A DNA stretch of 64,000 nt from CAYRFF01 sp964436125 (GTDB lineage: Bacteria; Bacteroidota; Bacteroidia; Chitinophagales; Saprospiraceae), in NCBI GenBank assembly GCA_964436125.1, contig CAYTBT010000006.1, positions 42,704 to 106,703 on the forward strand. The letters are read 5' to 3'. Each line of letters starts with the position of its first letter. Within the stretch, counting starts at the first letter, position 1. The notes under the pieces are model-generated. The model did no database searches, had not been told where the DNA came from, and worked only from the letters and a program-made list of their open reading frames with translations. Positions 28,101 to 36,410 of this stretch are shown here, piece by piece. A program made the position numbers and the translations under genes.

Positions 28101-30009
28101 CAACAGTATCACTGACAGGGCAAAGTGTTCCTGTAGCGGTGTAAACATAGCTGTATGTACCGGCTTTATCGACCGTGACAAGTGGATTCATCGAAGATGA
28201 ATCGCTGAATGTTGTCTTTCCCGGACCGGAATATTGTGCCCATATACCTGTAACTCCACTTGCTTGCAATGTTGTTGTATGTTCGCAGATAATCGTGTCT
28301 TTTCCTGCACTTAATGCCGGTGCATTAAGCACGACAAGATTATGGCAAACGGTGGAATCGCCACAGGCATTGGAAGTTTTAATACAGATGGAATAGACAC
28401 CGGTAGTATCATAAGCGAGGAGGACTGCAGTGCTATCGCTTCCCTCGAGTATTGTTACATCTGAAGGTACTGTCCAAGAATAAGAATCTGTATTGTCAGT
28501 TGGTGAAATTTGCCACCAAATAGAAGAACCGGAACAAATAGTGTCCACAACAGCAGAAAAGTCAGCTTGTGCCGGCATATAGTCGTAGGTATTAATCGTT
28601 ATATCATTGCTTTGGAATATGCAAGACTGATTGCCGTAATTGAGAGTGAGTTCAAGATGATAAGTACCGGATGAAGAAACTTGCAGTGGATTACCGGTAT
28701 AAACATAACCATTGTTTTGTTCATACCAGTCGTAAGTAAGGGACGCACCGGAAGAAGGTTGAGTAGTGACATTTGCGTAAGCGGTAAAAGTACCCGAAGT
28801 GCAGAAGGCAGAATCGATATCGATAAGCGCAGTAATAAGATTCACATTGACCATAACAGTAGTATCACAGCCACCATAGGCAGAAGGAAAAGTAACTTGA
28901 TAGCTCCCACCAGAGGAAAAGGTTTGACCACCGATGGTAACGGAATTACCTGGGCAGATGAAAGTATCAATGGTGGTAGGGGGTGGTTCATTTTCGATAG
29001 TGAGAGTGAGCATGGCATCATACGTACAGCCGGCAGAAGTAGATTGTGGAACGCGATGCTGTCCACTAGAATTAAAGTTCTGCCCCATGAAGGTGTAGGG
29101 TAAATCGGTAACACAGATCGTATCGGCAAAGTAGGTGTCCGGCCACTCGGCTACGGTAACCTGGGTACAGACAACAGCAGAGGTGTCGCAATAATTAGCC
29201 GCTTTCACACAGACGTTATAGTTGCCGGGAGGCACATCCCAGTCAGTAAGGATGGGAAGGGAGGCATATTCCCCGGATAAAACATTATCAATATAGAGGA
29301 GATAGGAAGAATTCTGAATGGTATCGGGTTGAAGGATAAAAGGAACATCGGTTGCTCCCTGACAGATAGAATCGGGGGTGGAATACATGCTCGCTTGAGG
29401 GAGGATTGCAGTAGGATTCTGTGTAGCAACTGATCCTCCACCTTCATGGACTAGGATCTGAATATTGCAGACATCGCATGACCAGCAATCTAATAAATCA
29501 ATTAAATATCGATGTCCGGGTATCGTATTAAAAGCAGCGATTAAGCTATCACCTTCAAATGTGCAATTGCATTTTGCCCAAACTGGATCTAAACCAACGC
29601 ATAGTTTATCTATATTCGTTATGTCAAAGATTCCTACTTTAACGCCCATGGAATCACAGGGGAATCCCTGCTGATTAGAGTTTTCACACTCAAGTGGAGT
29701 AAATTCTATACGTACATAATCAGTAGCGGCAATAAAAGAAGTTTCAATTGAAATTATATCACCCAAAGAACAATAATCTTCGAAATCTGTCTTACCACTC
29801 CAAGCTAATACGTTTTCATGATTCACACATGTGCTATCAAGTACACTGAGGTCACATAAGATGGGTATTGAATCAATAATATCATTATCACATTCAGACA
29901 TGCTGCTTCCTTCTCTTATTAACCAATATTCTTTGTCGTCACACTGTGCAAATAATGACAATGGAAGAATAAAATAAACTAGTATCAATATTATCCTGAA
30001 AATATGCAT
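25189..30009 (-). CDS. 1606-aa surface protein with SprB-like repeats and type B (CHU_C) sorting domain
   Basis: A very large exported protein with signal peptide (ending LFAQ) and a C-terminal gliding-motility-associated domain (PNAFTPNGDGINDVWK, then GWDGTFHGQKLNPAVFTYTF) about residues 1510-1606, the type B signal for type IX secretion. Between them are many Ig-like and PKD-like modules. Two ~105-aa modules with VVGNDDGSG or IVGNDDGSG lie near residues 760-860 and 1030-1130, and two ~85-aa modules near 1180-1340 share TIDATASSQG. An SprB-type repeat (GEIKVNNVTGGTTPYTYIL) is near 1355-1420. It is probably an adhesin or glide-track protein. Cysteines are frequent. A small cysteine-rich lipoprotein gene is 24 bases upstream. 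Confidence 0.85.
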   Translation of the reverse strand: MHIFRIILILVYFILPLSLFAQCDDKEYWLIREGSSMSECDNDIIDSIPILCDLSVLDSTCVNHENVLAWSGKTDFEDYCSLGDIISIETSFIAATDYVRIEFTPLECENSNQQGFPCDSMGVKVGIFDITNIDKLCVGLDPVWAKCNCTFEGDSLIAAFNTIPGHRYLIDLLDCWSCDVCNIQILVHEGGGSVATQNPTAILPQASMYSTPDSICQGATDVPFILQPDTIQNSSYLLYIDNVLSGEYASLPILTDWDVPPGNYNVCVKAANYCDTSAVVCTQVTVAEWPDTYFADTICVTDLPYTFMGQNFNSSGQHRVPQSTSAGCTYDAMLTLTIENEPPPTTIDTFICPGNSVTIGGQTFSSGGSYQVTFPSAYGGCDTTVMVNVNLITALIDIDSAFCTSGTFTAYANVTTQPSSGASLTYDWYEQNNGYVYTGNPLQVSSSGTYHLELTLNYGNQSCIFQSNDITINTYDYMPAQADFSAVVDTICSGSSIWWQISPTDNTDSYSWTVPSDVTILEGSDSTAVLLAYDTTGVYSICIKTSNACGDSTVCHNLVVLNAPALSAGKDTIICEHTTTLQASGVTGIWAQYSGPGKTTFSDSSSMNPLVTVDKAGTYSYVYTATGTLCPVSDTVAVTFTDTLSAGSISYICSPATQEYVATVQINGGTAPYNIISGSGSIDTSVYTSPQTSSGDTLTIQIIDSNGCGPLTLLLTKVCDCTTDAGSMRGDTLITCDKTDCFSATPLDEATLDNNDVVQYALHEGSGNSLVNVIAISDDSTFCFTAPMQTGIVYYISRIVGNDDGSGAVDLNDPCLSVAPGQAVLWKTPPTVNIPTSSITSCNTTFTLEGITNGESRSWSMLSGPGTTTFSDKTSDTTTVIVTQRGSYCFALTANILNCSAADTICVRIFDALSADSLEIGCTADNAFYTVQFTINGGDPSGYIVTGDAGTLTGNTFASNPIPTGNTYSFVIENACDTITLQGTHNCNCTSEAGNMQTDTASLCGTGTITIPATTNATLDGNDILLYVLHQGSASAILNPIATSTTPSFVFDGSLMNHDVVYYINAVVGNDDGSGGIDPADICADTSNGTPVIWYSIPDITVKATLQELSCQDSVSTLYTPDSSANLTYFWTSIPPGLPISDPTEASTEISTPGTYQLIATNGTSGCADTATITIDAGDDLPIAEATVSDKITCTDSTVTINATASSQGPQFSYSWSPRAGMTDSSSLQPTVTIPGTYTLIITNTDNGCTAQTSVTVEADTTKPTASATVNGTLTCGDSTITIDATASSQGAEFIYSWSPTAGMTGATTLQPTVSKAGTYTLVVTDTDNGCTAQVSVTVTADSSTIQSADISTIQPLCAGQSNGEIKVNNVTGGTTPYTYILSTGEQNESGTFTGLAAGQYSLTITDANGCSFVSNTINITDPDPLQVQMSASVQIAIGDSAMLSPLILPPMRPIASLIWITDKGDTIPCNPCDSILVKPDHTTTYTLTAIDENGCNAMASVTVVVNKNRRIYIPNAFTPNGDGINDVWKIYPGSENVRIQHLSIYNKWGERVCEVKNIPASSSQAGWDGTFHGQKLNPAVFTYTFVVEFEDGTQVRRSGTVTLLQ

Positions 30010-30033
30010 AATAACCGGTATTCTTATTAAAAT

Positions 30034-30552
30034 CTACATGCAACAATAGACATCTGCTTGAATATTCATTTTACAATTGTCAGTACCACACATACTGCTA
30101 CTAAATGAAACTGAGAAAATTATAATTCTGCATGCTGATTGATTTGTTGGAAATGGACAATATGTCGGTGGACACGGATCTGTATTTTCGTAAACATATC
30201 TTTGTAAAGAATCTACTACTACCGGATAATTAAGTAAAAAATGGGAAGTATTGAGGCAGTAAGGAAATATTTCTGAGTCTATCTGATCACAATTATTTAT
30301 CACATCATCTTCATCAATTCCCTGATTGAGTCGACACTGCAGAAGTTCGGCCAATTTAGTGCAATAATTTTTAGCTGTTGATGTAGGTGGCAAATTCAAT
30401 TGCAAGCAATCACAGTCTGCCTGCGTCGATCGTATCATAGCTTTCTCGTTCAGTGGTGTTCCAAGTTCAATTTTACTCTGCGTACAAGCTGTGATGAGCA
30501 ATAAAAGAGTTAACGAAATTCCGGAAAAATAGATTAGTTTTTTCAAGTTCAT
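30034..30552 (-). CDS. Cysteine-rich lipoprotein, hypothetical
   Basis: A 172-aa predicted lipoprotein: signal peptide with lipobox LITAC, cysteine at residue 23. The mature part contains 13 more cysteines, including CDC, CPPTYC, CGTDNC and a terminal CC, with a beta-rich end. I do not recognise a family. It is transcribed just before the 1606-aa surface protein (24-base gap) and so probably forms an operon with it. A disulfide-bonded cell-surface partner of that protein is a reasonable but unproven idea. Confidence 0.6.
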   Translation of the reverse strand: MNLKKLIYFSGISLTLLLLITACTQSKIELGTPLNEKAMIRSTQADCDCLQLNLPPTSTAKNYCTKLAELLQCRLNQGIDEDDVINNCDQIDSEIFPYCLNTSHFLLNYPVVVDSLQRYVYENTDPCPPTYCPFPTNQSACRIIIFSVSFSSSMCGTDNCKMNIQADVYCCM

Positions 30553-30737
30553 AAATGTTTAAATTCATTCATAACAGGAAGATACGATTTTTTCATGAAA
30601 AGTGCAAGTGAGCTGCAAGCCAGCTGTTATTGGTTGTGCTATGTTAAATGAATAATTCTGCTCTTTATTGAATTAACTCAAATATAAATCTCCTCAATTA
30701 TATATTAAATATATTTTTAATATATAGATAAAGATTG

Positions 30738-30745
30738 TACATTTA
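30738..30745 (+). promoter_or_regulatory. Candidate -7 box of the LysM/RlpA-like gene
   Basis: TACATTTA is one base off TAnnTTTG and ends four bases before the ATG at 30750, with TTT 20 bases upstream. A TTG at 30735 overlaps it and is unlikely to be the translation start. Confidence 0.35.
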
Positions 30746-30749
30746 CATT

Positions 30750-31628
30750 ATGAAACATTTTCCTTACATATTAGCTTTATTTATCGGCCTAATAGCATAT
30801 CAAGTAAATGCACAAAGTCCGGAACTAGATAGTTCAGCGTATAGTATGACTCCATTGTTTACCACAGGAGATTCTATAGTTCTGACAAGCACCGCAGCGG
30901 AACAGGTAATTTATCCGCATGTATTGAAGCAAAGGCAGACACTGTACTCTTTAAGCAATTTCTTTGGATGGGATGTATTTTCCCTCTACGATTTCAACCC
31001 TCAGTTAAATAAATCTATAGCGGAGATAGGTGATACAATTCTTGTTCCGGTTAATGTAGAAGATATTGTAAAGGTAAAGAATCCTTACAAGGCATATTAT
31101 GAAGTATATTACAGGGTAAAAAAGAAGGACACACCATTTGCCGTAAGGCACAGGATGTTCAACATGAGTAAAGAACTGTTTTACGAGCGAAATCCATCAG
31201 CCAAGGACGAAATAGATGTCGGTTCTTATCTTTTTATAGGCTACTTCCCTATTCACGGCGTAAAAACGGACTCAATACTCAATTTAAGTCCATTAATTTC
31301 CAATGATCTCAAGAAAATGGCTACTGAATTTCACAAATACAAGCCTGAAATGCTAGCTGAAGCACGCGGGATGGCTTACTGGAATCCTTCAGCCAAGGGA
31401 CAGCAAGGTTTTTATGCAATATGTAATATGGCGCCTATCAACTCCTACATTAAGATTACCAATCCGATGTATAACCGCTCAGCTTATGCTAAGGTCGTTT
31501 CACATATACCGGATAATCGGTATCAAAATAGGGTTATAATCATAGTTTCTTCCTCTCTTGCAAATTATCTTGGCGTAATGGATTCTCGTTTCTTCGTAAA
31601 ATTAAGATATTTGCAGGAACAAGAATAA
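30750..31628 (+). CDS. Exported protein with LysM-like region and RlpA-like C-terminal domain
   Basis: A 292-aa protein from the ATG at 30750; an upstream TTG at 30735 would add five residues but falls in the promoter-like sequence. Signal peptide ends AYQVNAQ. A LysM-like segment (YPHVLKQRQTLYSLSNFFG...DFNPQLNKSIAEIGDTILVPV) is followed by a second, weaker one, and the C-terminal ~80 residues (GMAYWNPSAKGQQGFYAICN...) look like a double-psi barrel as in RlpA/DPBB proteins. The protein may bind or modify peptidoglycan. It ends two bases before the cysteine synthase-like gene. Confidence 0.7.
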   Translation: MKHFPYILALFIGLIAYQVNAQSPELDSSAYSMTPLFTTGDSIVLTSTAAEQVIYPHVLKQRQTLYSLSNFFGWDVFSLYDFNPQLNKSIAEIGDTILVPVNVEDIVKVKNPYKAYYEVYYRVKKKDTPFAVRHRMFNMSKELFYERNPSAKDEIDVGSYLFIGYFPIHGVKTDSILNLSPLISNDLKKMATEFHKYKPEMLAEARGMAYWNPSAKGQQGFYAICNMAPINSYIKITNPMYNRSAYAKVVSHIPDNRYQNRVIIIVSSSLANYLGVMDSRFFVKLRYLQEQE

Positions 31629-31630
31629 TT

Positions 31631-32608
31631 ATGGAAATATATAATAATATACTAGAGACAATCGGGGGAACTCCGATAGTCAGAATTAACAAATTGTATC
31701 CTGAATGTCCTGCTCAGATTTTTGTAAAGGTTGAATCTTTTAATCCGGGGCATTCTATCAAGGACAGAATGGCATTAAAAATGCTTGAAGATGCTGAAGA
31801 ATCGGGCAAGATTAAGCCTGGTGGCACGATTATCGAGTGTACATCCGGGAATACCGGAATGGGACTTGCTCTTGCAGCAGTTGTGAAGGGCTATAAATGT
31901 ATTTTCACGACCAATGATAAACAATCCAAGTCAAAGATTGATATTTTGAAAGCACTCGGAGCTGAGGTAATAGTCTGTCCTACTGCTGTTTCTGCAGATC
32001 ATCCGGATAGTTATTATTCCGTTGCAGAAAAGCTCAGCAAAGAAATTCCCAATTCATATTGGTTTAATCAATATGACAACTTTTCCAATCGTCGGGCGCA
32101 TTATGAAAGTACAGGACCTGAAATATGGCGTCAGACAGACGGAAAAATAACCGATCTTGTTGTCGGGGTAGGAACGGGTGGCACAATCAGCGGCACAAGC
32201 AAGTACTTAAAGGAACAAAATCCCGGAATCCGTAGCATAGGTGTAGATTCTTATGGCTCTGTGTTCAAGAAGTATCTCGAGACCGGGGAATTTGATGAAA
32301 ATGAAATTTACCCATATCTCACAGAGGGAATCGGTGAAGACATCCTACCGAAAAATGTAGATTTTTCACTTATAGACCACTTTGAAAAAGTAACGGATAA
32401 AGATGGAGCAATATGGGCGCGCAGAATGGCTCGTGAAGAAGGTATTCTTATGGGTTATTCAGCTGGCTCAGCAATGGCTGCAGTACATCAACTCCAGGAT
32501 CAATTTACGGAAAATAGTTTTGTTGTTGTTATTCTTCACGATCACGGAAGTCGGTATATCTCCAAGATATATAACGATGAGTGGATGAAAGAACAAGGTT
32601 TTTTATAA
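31631..32608 (+). CDS. PLP-dependent cysteine synthase / cystathionine beta-synthase-like enzyme
   Basis: A 325-aa beta-family PLP enzyme. The Schiff-base lysine is K44 in NPGHSIKDRMALKML, the substrate loop is ECTSGNTGMGLA (T71-G76), and VGVGTGGTISGT binds the phosphate. TEGIGEDILPKNVDFS resembles the YEVEGIGYDFIP block of cystathionine beta-synthase more than that of CysK. There is no C-terminal CBS-domain pair. It could make cysteine from O-acetylserine or cystathionine from homocysteine and serine; these cannot be separated by eye. It is close behind the LysM gene. Confidence 0.8.
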   Translation: MEIYNNILETIGGTPIVRINKLYPECPAQIFVKVESFNPGHSIKDRMALKMLEDAEESGKIKPGGTIIECTSGNTGMGLALAAVVKGYKCIFTTNDKQSKSKIDILKALGAEVIVCPTAVSADHPDSYYSVAEKLSKEIPNSYWFNQYDNFSNRRAHYESTGPEIWRQTDGKITDLVVGVGTGGTISGTSKYLKEQNPGIRSIGVDSYGSVFKKYLETGEFDENEIYPYLTEGIGEDILPKNVDFSLIDHFEKVTDKDGAIWARRMAREEGILMGYSAGSAMAAVHQLQDQFTENSFVVVILHDHGSRYISKIYNDEWMKEQGFL

Positions 32609-32681
32609 AAAAGGTTAATCTACACGAGTGGAAGAAGCAGTGTGTTTATAAATGCAATAGCTTTGTTTAAATACCGTTTAT

Positions 32682-33749
32682 ATGAAGGTAATGAAGAATA
32701 TAGGGATTTTATTATTAATACTTGTTGGGTGTATTCAGTTGAGCGAAGCTCAAGATGTGCGGTTTTCACAATATTATGCCGCACCTTTATATATTAATCC
32801 GGCATTAAGCGGCGCTTATGATGGAAGTTATAAATTAACAGCAATATATAGAGATCAATGGCGTGGTACATTTAACGAACCTATCAGCACTGCAGGGTTC
32901 AGTGCAGATGCTCGTTTTAAAATGGGAAAAAGAGGTCGAGAAGATGCTGCCTCAGGGGGAATTATGTTCCTTTCCGACAGAACATCATTATATGATTTCA
33001 ACACGACATTTATCGGATTGACCGGTGCTTTTCACAAATCTCTGAATGATGATACAAGATCCTACCTAAGTGCAGGTTTTCGCTTTTCCATGATTAATAA
33101 AGGGGTAAATTATGAAAATCTTACCTTTCAAGATATGTTTAATGGAGTAAGTGAGTTTTCCTTTCCGACCACGGAAAACCTTCCTATTAACACGTTGAGT
33201 TTTGCTGATTTATCAATAGGTATAAATTATAGTACCAAACCAAGTGCCAGATCACTATTCAGCATAGGCGCTTCTGTAGGTCATATCCTTAACAATAATA
33301 TTTCCTTCTACAAAAATGAAGAAATAAGCCCGGGCGAGAAGAAATTTATTCAGGATGTACGGATTAAGAAGCTATACCATGTCGATGTACAATATACCTT
33401 TCCTGCATCGCGCTATCTGCAATTAAGTCCACGTATTTCCTGGAGGATGCAAGGGGATTTTATGGATCTCAGTATAGGAACTGCATCGCATCTGAGGTTC
33501 CGTGAGGACGCTAGATTTGCGATGCACTTTGGCTTATGGGGACGCGGTGTGAATTATCTAGACACATATCATTTTTCTACAATTACAGGCATGGTGGGAT
33601 TTGAATATAATTCAGTCATCTTTGGCTTTTCATACGATGCCAATATTCCTGATTATATCAATTATGGGAAAGGTAGAAACACATTTGAACTCAGCATTTC
33701 CTATATCGGAAATTACACCAATAACGTTATCGTCTGTCCCACCCTATAA
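32682..33749 (+). CDS. PorP/SprF-family type IX secretion outer-membrane protein
   Basis: A 355-aa outer-membrane protein with signal peptide (ending LSEAQ). The family start is plain: QDVRFSQYYAAPLYINPALSGAYDG, then YRDQWRGTFNEPISTAGFS. PorP/SprF proteins form barrels that help particular type B cargo reach the surface. Such genes often sit beside their large cargo, and here a 1606-aa type B protein is 2.6 kb upstream on the other strand and a 716-aa one further downstream, so the pairing is inferred. Nothing is unusual. Confidence 0.85.
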   Translation: MKVMKNIGILLLILVGCIQLSEAQDVRFSQYYAAPLYINPALSGAYDGSYKLTAIYRDQWRGTFNEPISTAGFSADARFKMGKRGREDAASGGIMFLSDRTSLYDFNTTFIGLTGAFHKSLNDDTRSYLSAGFRFSMINKGVNYENLTFQDMFNGVSEFSFPTTENLPINTLSFADLSIGINYSTKPSARSLFSIGASVGHILNNNISFYKNEEISPGEKKFIQDVRIKKLYHVDVQYTFPASRYLQLSPRISWRMQGDFMDLSIGTASHLRFREDARFAMHFGLWGRGVNYLDTYHFSTITGMVGFEYNSVIFGFSYDANIPDYINYGKGRNTFELSISYIGNYTNNVIVCPTL

Positions 33750-34033
33750 GTTTTGCTTAGGTAATTATTTATCATACTGATGCCTACCTTATGTCCAAAT
33801 CATGCAACACAAGAGAGGTGCACGTTTTAAGTATTACCCAAAACATTCAATAGAAATGCAAAAGGAAGTGCAAAAGCCACAGAAGACAAGCACTTGCCCT
33901 GTGGAATATGACCACAGGTCATACTGCAAGCAGTATTCCACCGGGCAAGTGCTTGTCTTCAAAGGGTTTTGTGCTTATCTTCAATTTCTATTGCATGATT
34001 TGGGTATTATAGAATATCCTTGAATGAGCTCTA
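33750..34033. repeat. Intergenic region with a large imperfect inverted repeat
   Basis: Arms of about 72 bases (33835-33908 and 33934-34006) surround a 25-base centre. The best stretch, GAAGACAAGCACTTGCCC at 33882-33899, pairs perfectly with 33943-33960; further pairs are GTGGAATA/TATTCCAC near the centre and AATAGAAAT-type pairs outside. The centre itself has TGACCACAGGTCA, a small palindrome. A second CCAAATCATGCAA at 33795-33807 also matches TTGCATGATTTGG in the right arm. A 73-codon ORF across it is considered spurious. Confidence 0.8.
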
Positions 34034-35176
34034 TCAGATTAAAACTTCTTCTACTATTTCAAGGCCGTAGCCTATCAAACCTATTCTTTTCCTCTGGTGT
34101 CGGCTGAGCAGTTTAATTTTAGAAATACCGAGATCTCTCAATATTTGTGCTCCTACGCCGAAATCACGTTGGCTATCATTTTTCTGGATAATGGTATGCG
34201 AATTACTTTTATCCTTGGCCATTTCTTGTAGCGTTTTCAGAATAGGGCCTTGTTTACTGTGACGCATAAAGAGTAAAACACCCTTATCCGATGCAGCGAG
34301 TTTCTGCATAACCTTGTGCAACATTTCGCCATATCCTTTAAAAAGTGTCCCTAGAATATCTCCGGTTGCAGTATTGGAGTGGACACGGACAAGTACCGGT
34401 TCATCTTCAATCCATTCACCTTTTTTAATCGCAAGATGGATGTCACCATTGGTAATTTCTCGATATGCCACTACCTCAAAGTCTCCGTATTGCGAGCTTA
34501 TTTCAACCGATTGAACGCGCTCCACAAGGCTTTCTTGTCGCATACGATAACGCACAAGGTCTTTAATTGAGATAATCTTCAAGTCAAACTTTTCAGCAAT
34601 CTGCACGAGCTGAGGCAGACGAGCCATCGTGCCATCCTCATTTAATATCTCGACAAGAACACCTGCCGGATAAAAGCCCGCAAGCTTAGCGAGATCGATG
34701 GAAGCTTCTGTGTGACCGGTTCTTCTTAAGACCCCACCGGATTTTGCCTTTAATGGAAATATGTGTCCTGGCCTTGCAAAGTCTTCTGCCGTCATAGTCT
34801 CATCGGTCAGGGCTTTAATTCCAGTTGCACGATCATAAGCTGATATTCCTGTTGTACAACCATGTCCTATAAGATCGACGGAGATAGTAAAGGCCGTTTC
34901 ATGCAAGGAAGTATTATCACTTACCATCATATTCAACTTTAATTCGTGAGCCCGCTTTTCTTCAATCGGTGAACAGATCAGTCCTCTCCCATGCTTAGAC
35001 ATAAAATTAATTATTTCCGGAGTAACACATTCCGCTGCACAGATAAAATCGCCTTCATTCTCTCTGTCTTCGTCGTCCACGACGATAATAATTTTTCCTG
35101 CTTTAATATCTTCAACAGCTTCCTCGATACTACTCAAGTTTGTTTCTGCTTCTTTGCGTGTCTTAGTATGCGTCAT
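34034..35176 (-). CDS. ribB: 3,4-dihydroxy-2-butanone-4-phosphate synthase fused to a degenerate GTP cyclohydrolase II-like domain
   Basis: A 380-aa RibBA-type protein. The N-terminal ~205 residues keep the DHBP synthase motifs (DDEDRENEGDFICAAE, TGISAYDRA, RPGHIFPLKA, GHTEASIDLAKLAG), so it should turn ribulose 5-phosphate into the four-carbon riboflavin precursor. The C-terminal RibA-like part keeps the order VRVHSNTATGDILG...RDFGVGAQILRDLG but has lost all three zinc cysteines: SECLTGD is SNTATGD, and RCDCG is FKGYG. The EGRGIGL block is replaced as well. GTP cyclohydrolase II activity is therefore unlikely; a separate RibA should exist elsewhere. Such RibBX-like forms are known in other bacteria. 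Confidence 0.9.
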   Translation of the reverse strand: MTHTKTRKEAETNLSSIEEAVEDIKAGKIIIVVDDEDRENEGDFICAAECVTPEIINFMSKHGRGLICSPIEEKRAHELKLNMMVSDNTSLHETAFTISVDLIGHGCTTGISAYDRATGIKALTDETMTAEDFARPGHIFPLKAKSGGVLRRTGHTEASIDLAKLAGFYPAGVLVEILNEDGTMARLPQLVQIAEKFDLKIISIKDLVRYRMRQESLVERVQSVEISSQYGDFEVVAYREITNGDIHLAIKKGEWIEDEPVLVRVHSNTATGDILGTLFKGYGEMLHKVMQKLAASDKGVLLFMRHSKQGPILKTLQEMAKDKSNSHTIIQKNDSQRDFGVGAQILRDLGISKIKLLSRHQRKRIGLIGYGLEIVEEVLI

Positions 35177-35203
35177 GAATCTAGCATTAATTACAATTAA
35201 TCT

Positions 35204-36394
35204 TCATTCTTTCACCTTCTGGTTTCCACTTTCCACCTGACTTAACAATGCTTTCAGTGTATGAGTTGTCGCTGTCCAGCTAAAGTTTTTGAGGACAAAG
35301 GCACGACCTTGTTTACCCAATTTCAACCGACGATTCTTGTTTTCCAAAAGATTAAAGATACCGGAAGTAAATTCATTCAACGAATTAGCTTCAATAAAAT
35401 TGGCTTTATTCATTCCGATGGAATCGTTAACCATTGTGCTCGTTATAATCGGCAGTTCCATTGCCATTGCCTCGAGAATTTTATTCTGTAAACCCGATCC
35501 GCTGAATAAGGGTGCTATGAATATTGCACCTCGATTATAGGCATCGCGGATATCATCAACCCAGCCTGTAATATGAATTTTGTCTGACCGGGTATTAAGC
35601 AGACTTTTACTAGGTCGTGCACCGGCAATTACAAGCTCCACGTCAGGATATTGCTTCTGAACAATAGGATAAATTTCATTGATAATGTAGCGCGCAGCAA
35701 TTGCATTGGGTTCATATCCCATATTTCCGACAAACAATAGCGTATTATCCGTTCTTTGCGTTTTATCCGGAGTAAAATAACTTGCATCAACTCCATTCTG
35801 CACGATTTCTATTTTTGATTTCTCCGTTACATCTATAGCCTCTCTGTCTTGTTCAGAGATAATTGTCCGCCCATCAAAATCATAAAAAACATGTTTTTCA
35901 TAGCGTTTAAGTCGTCGTGTTTCAAGTCCATAAATAAACTTCATAAAACCAGACCTTTGTTCTTTTCTCCGTGCATAATTCAAGGAAAAAGCATCCATAT
36001 AGTCCAATACCTTGGGATGCGGCATTGCTTTTACATATTCTGCGGTCCTGACCAGCTGGCTATAGATAATGTCTGGCTTGAACTGTAATATGGCAGCTTG
36101 TAGTCGCCGTTTTATGAATGGATTGTAAAAATAAGCGACTTGGAAAGGCAAGATTCCGGGGATTTCATTGAGGAGGTTCAAGGCCTGCTTCCATTTCTGT
36201 AGTTTAAATACTTCAATCTCGCTACAATATTTCTTGACTTCTTCCTTGGCCTCTTGCGATACCTTATCAAAACTCAAGCTCAGCAACTGTATATCATAAA
36301 TCTCTGATAATTCTATTATCTGGTGATATAGGCGTAATTTATCACCTTTTTCAATTGGGTATGGAAATCGGGAGCAGACAATACTTAACTTCAC
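35204..36394 (-). CDS. Family 4 glycosyltransferase
   Basis: A 396-aa GT-B fold glycosyltransferase of group 4. The C-terminal nucleotide-sugar binding part is typical: LLFVGNMGYEPN, HITGWVDDIRDAY, then FIAPLFSGSGLQNKILEAMAMELPII with the conserved E. The N-terminus (MKLSIVCSRFPYPIEKGDKLR) is the usual Rossmann start. It probably builds surface glycan or exopolysaccharide. The next upstream gene is another GT4 with similar architecture; their termini are 16 bases apart, so they form a pair. Sugar specificity is unknown. Confidence 0.85.
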   Translation of the reverse strand: MKLSIVCSRFPYPIEKGDKLRLYHQIIELSEIYDIQLLSLSFDKVSQEAKEEVKKYCSEIEVFKLQKWKQALNLLNEIPGILPFQVAYFYNPFIKRRLQAAILQFKPDIIYSQLVRTAEYVKAMPHPKVLDYMDAFSLNYARRKEQRSGFMKFIYGLETRRLKRYEKHVFYDFDGRTIISEQDREAIDVTEKSKIEIVQNGVDASYFTPDKTQRTDNTLLFVGNMGYEPNAIAARYIINEIYPIVQKQYPDVELVIAGARPSKSLLNTRSDKIHITGWVDDIRDAYNRGAIFIAPLFSGSGLQNKILEAMAMELPIITSTMVNDSIGMNKANFIEANSLNEFTSGIFNLLENKNRRLKLGKQGRAFVLKNFSWTATTHTLKALLSQVESGNQKVKE

Positions 36395-36410
36395 TACAGA
36401 TAATTATAAT

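Noticed and set aside
33802..34023. 73-codon ORF over the inverted repeat
   Set aside because: It covers both arms of a palindrome, has no start context and no family features.
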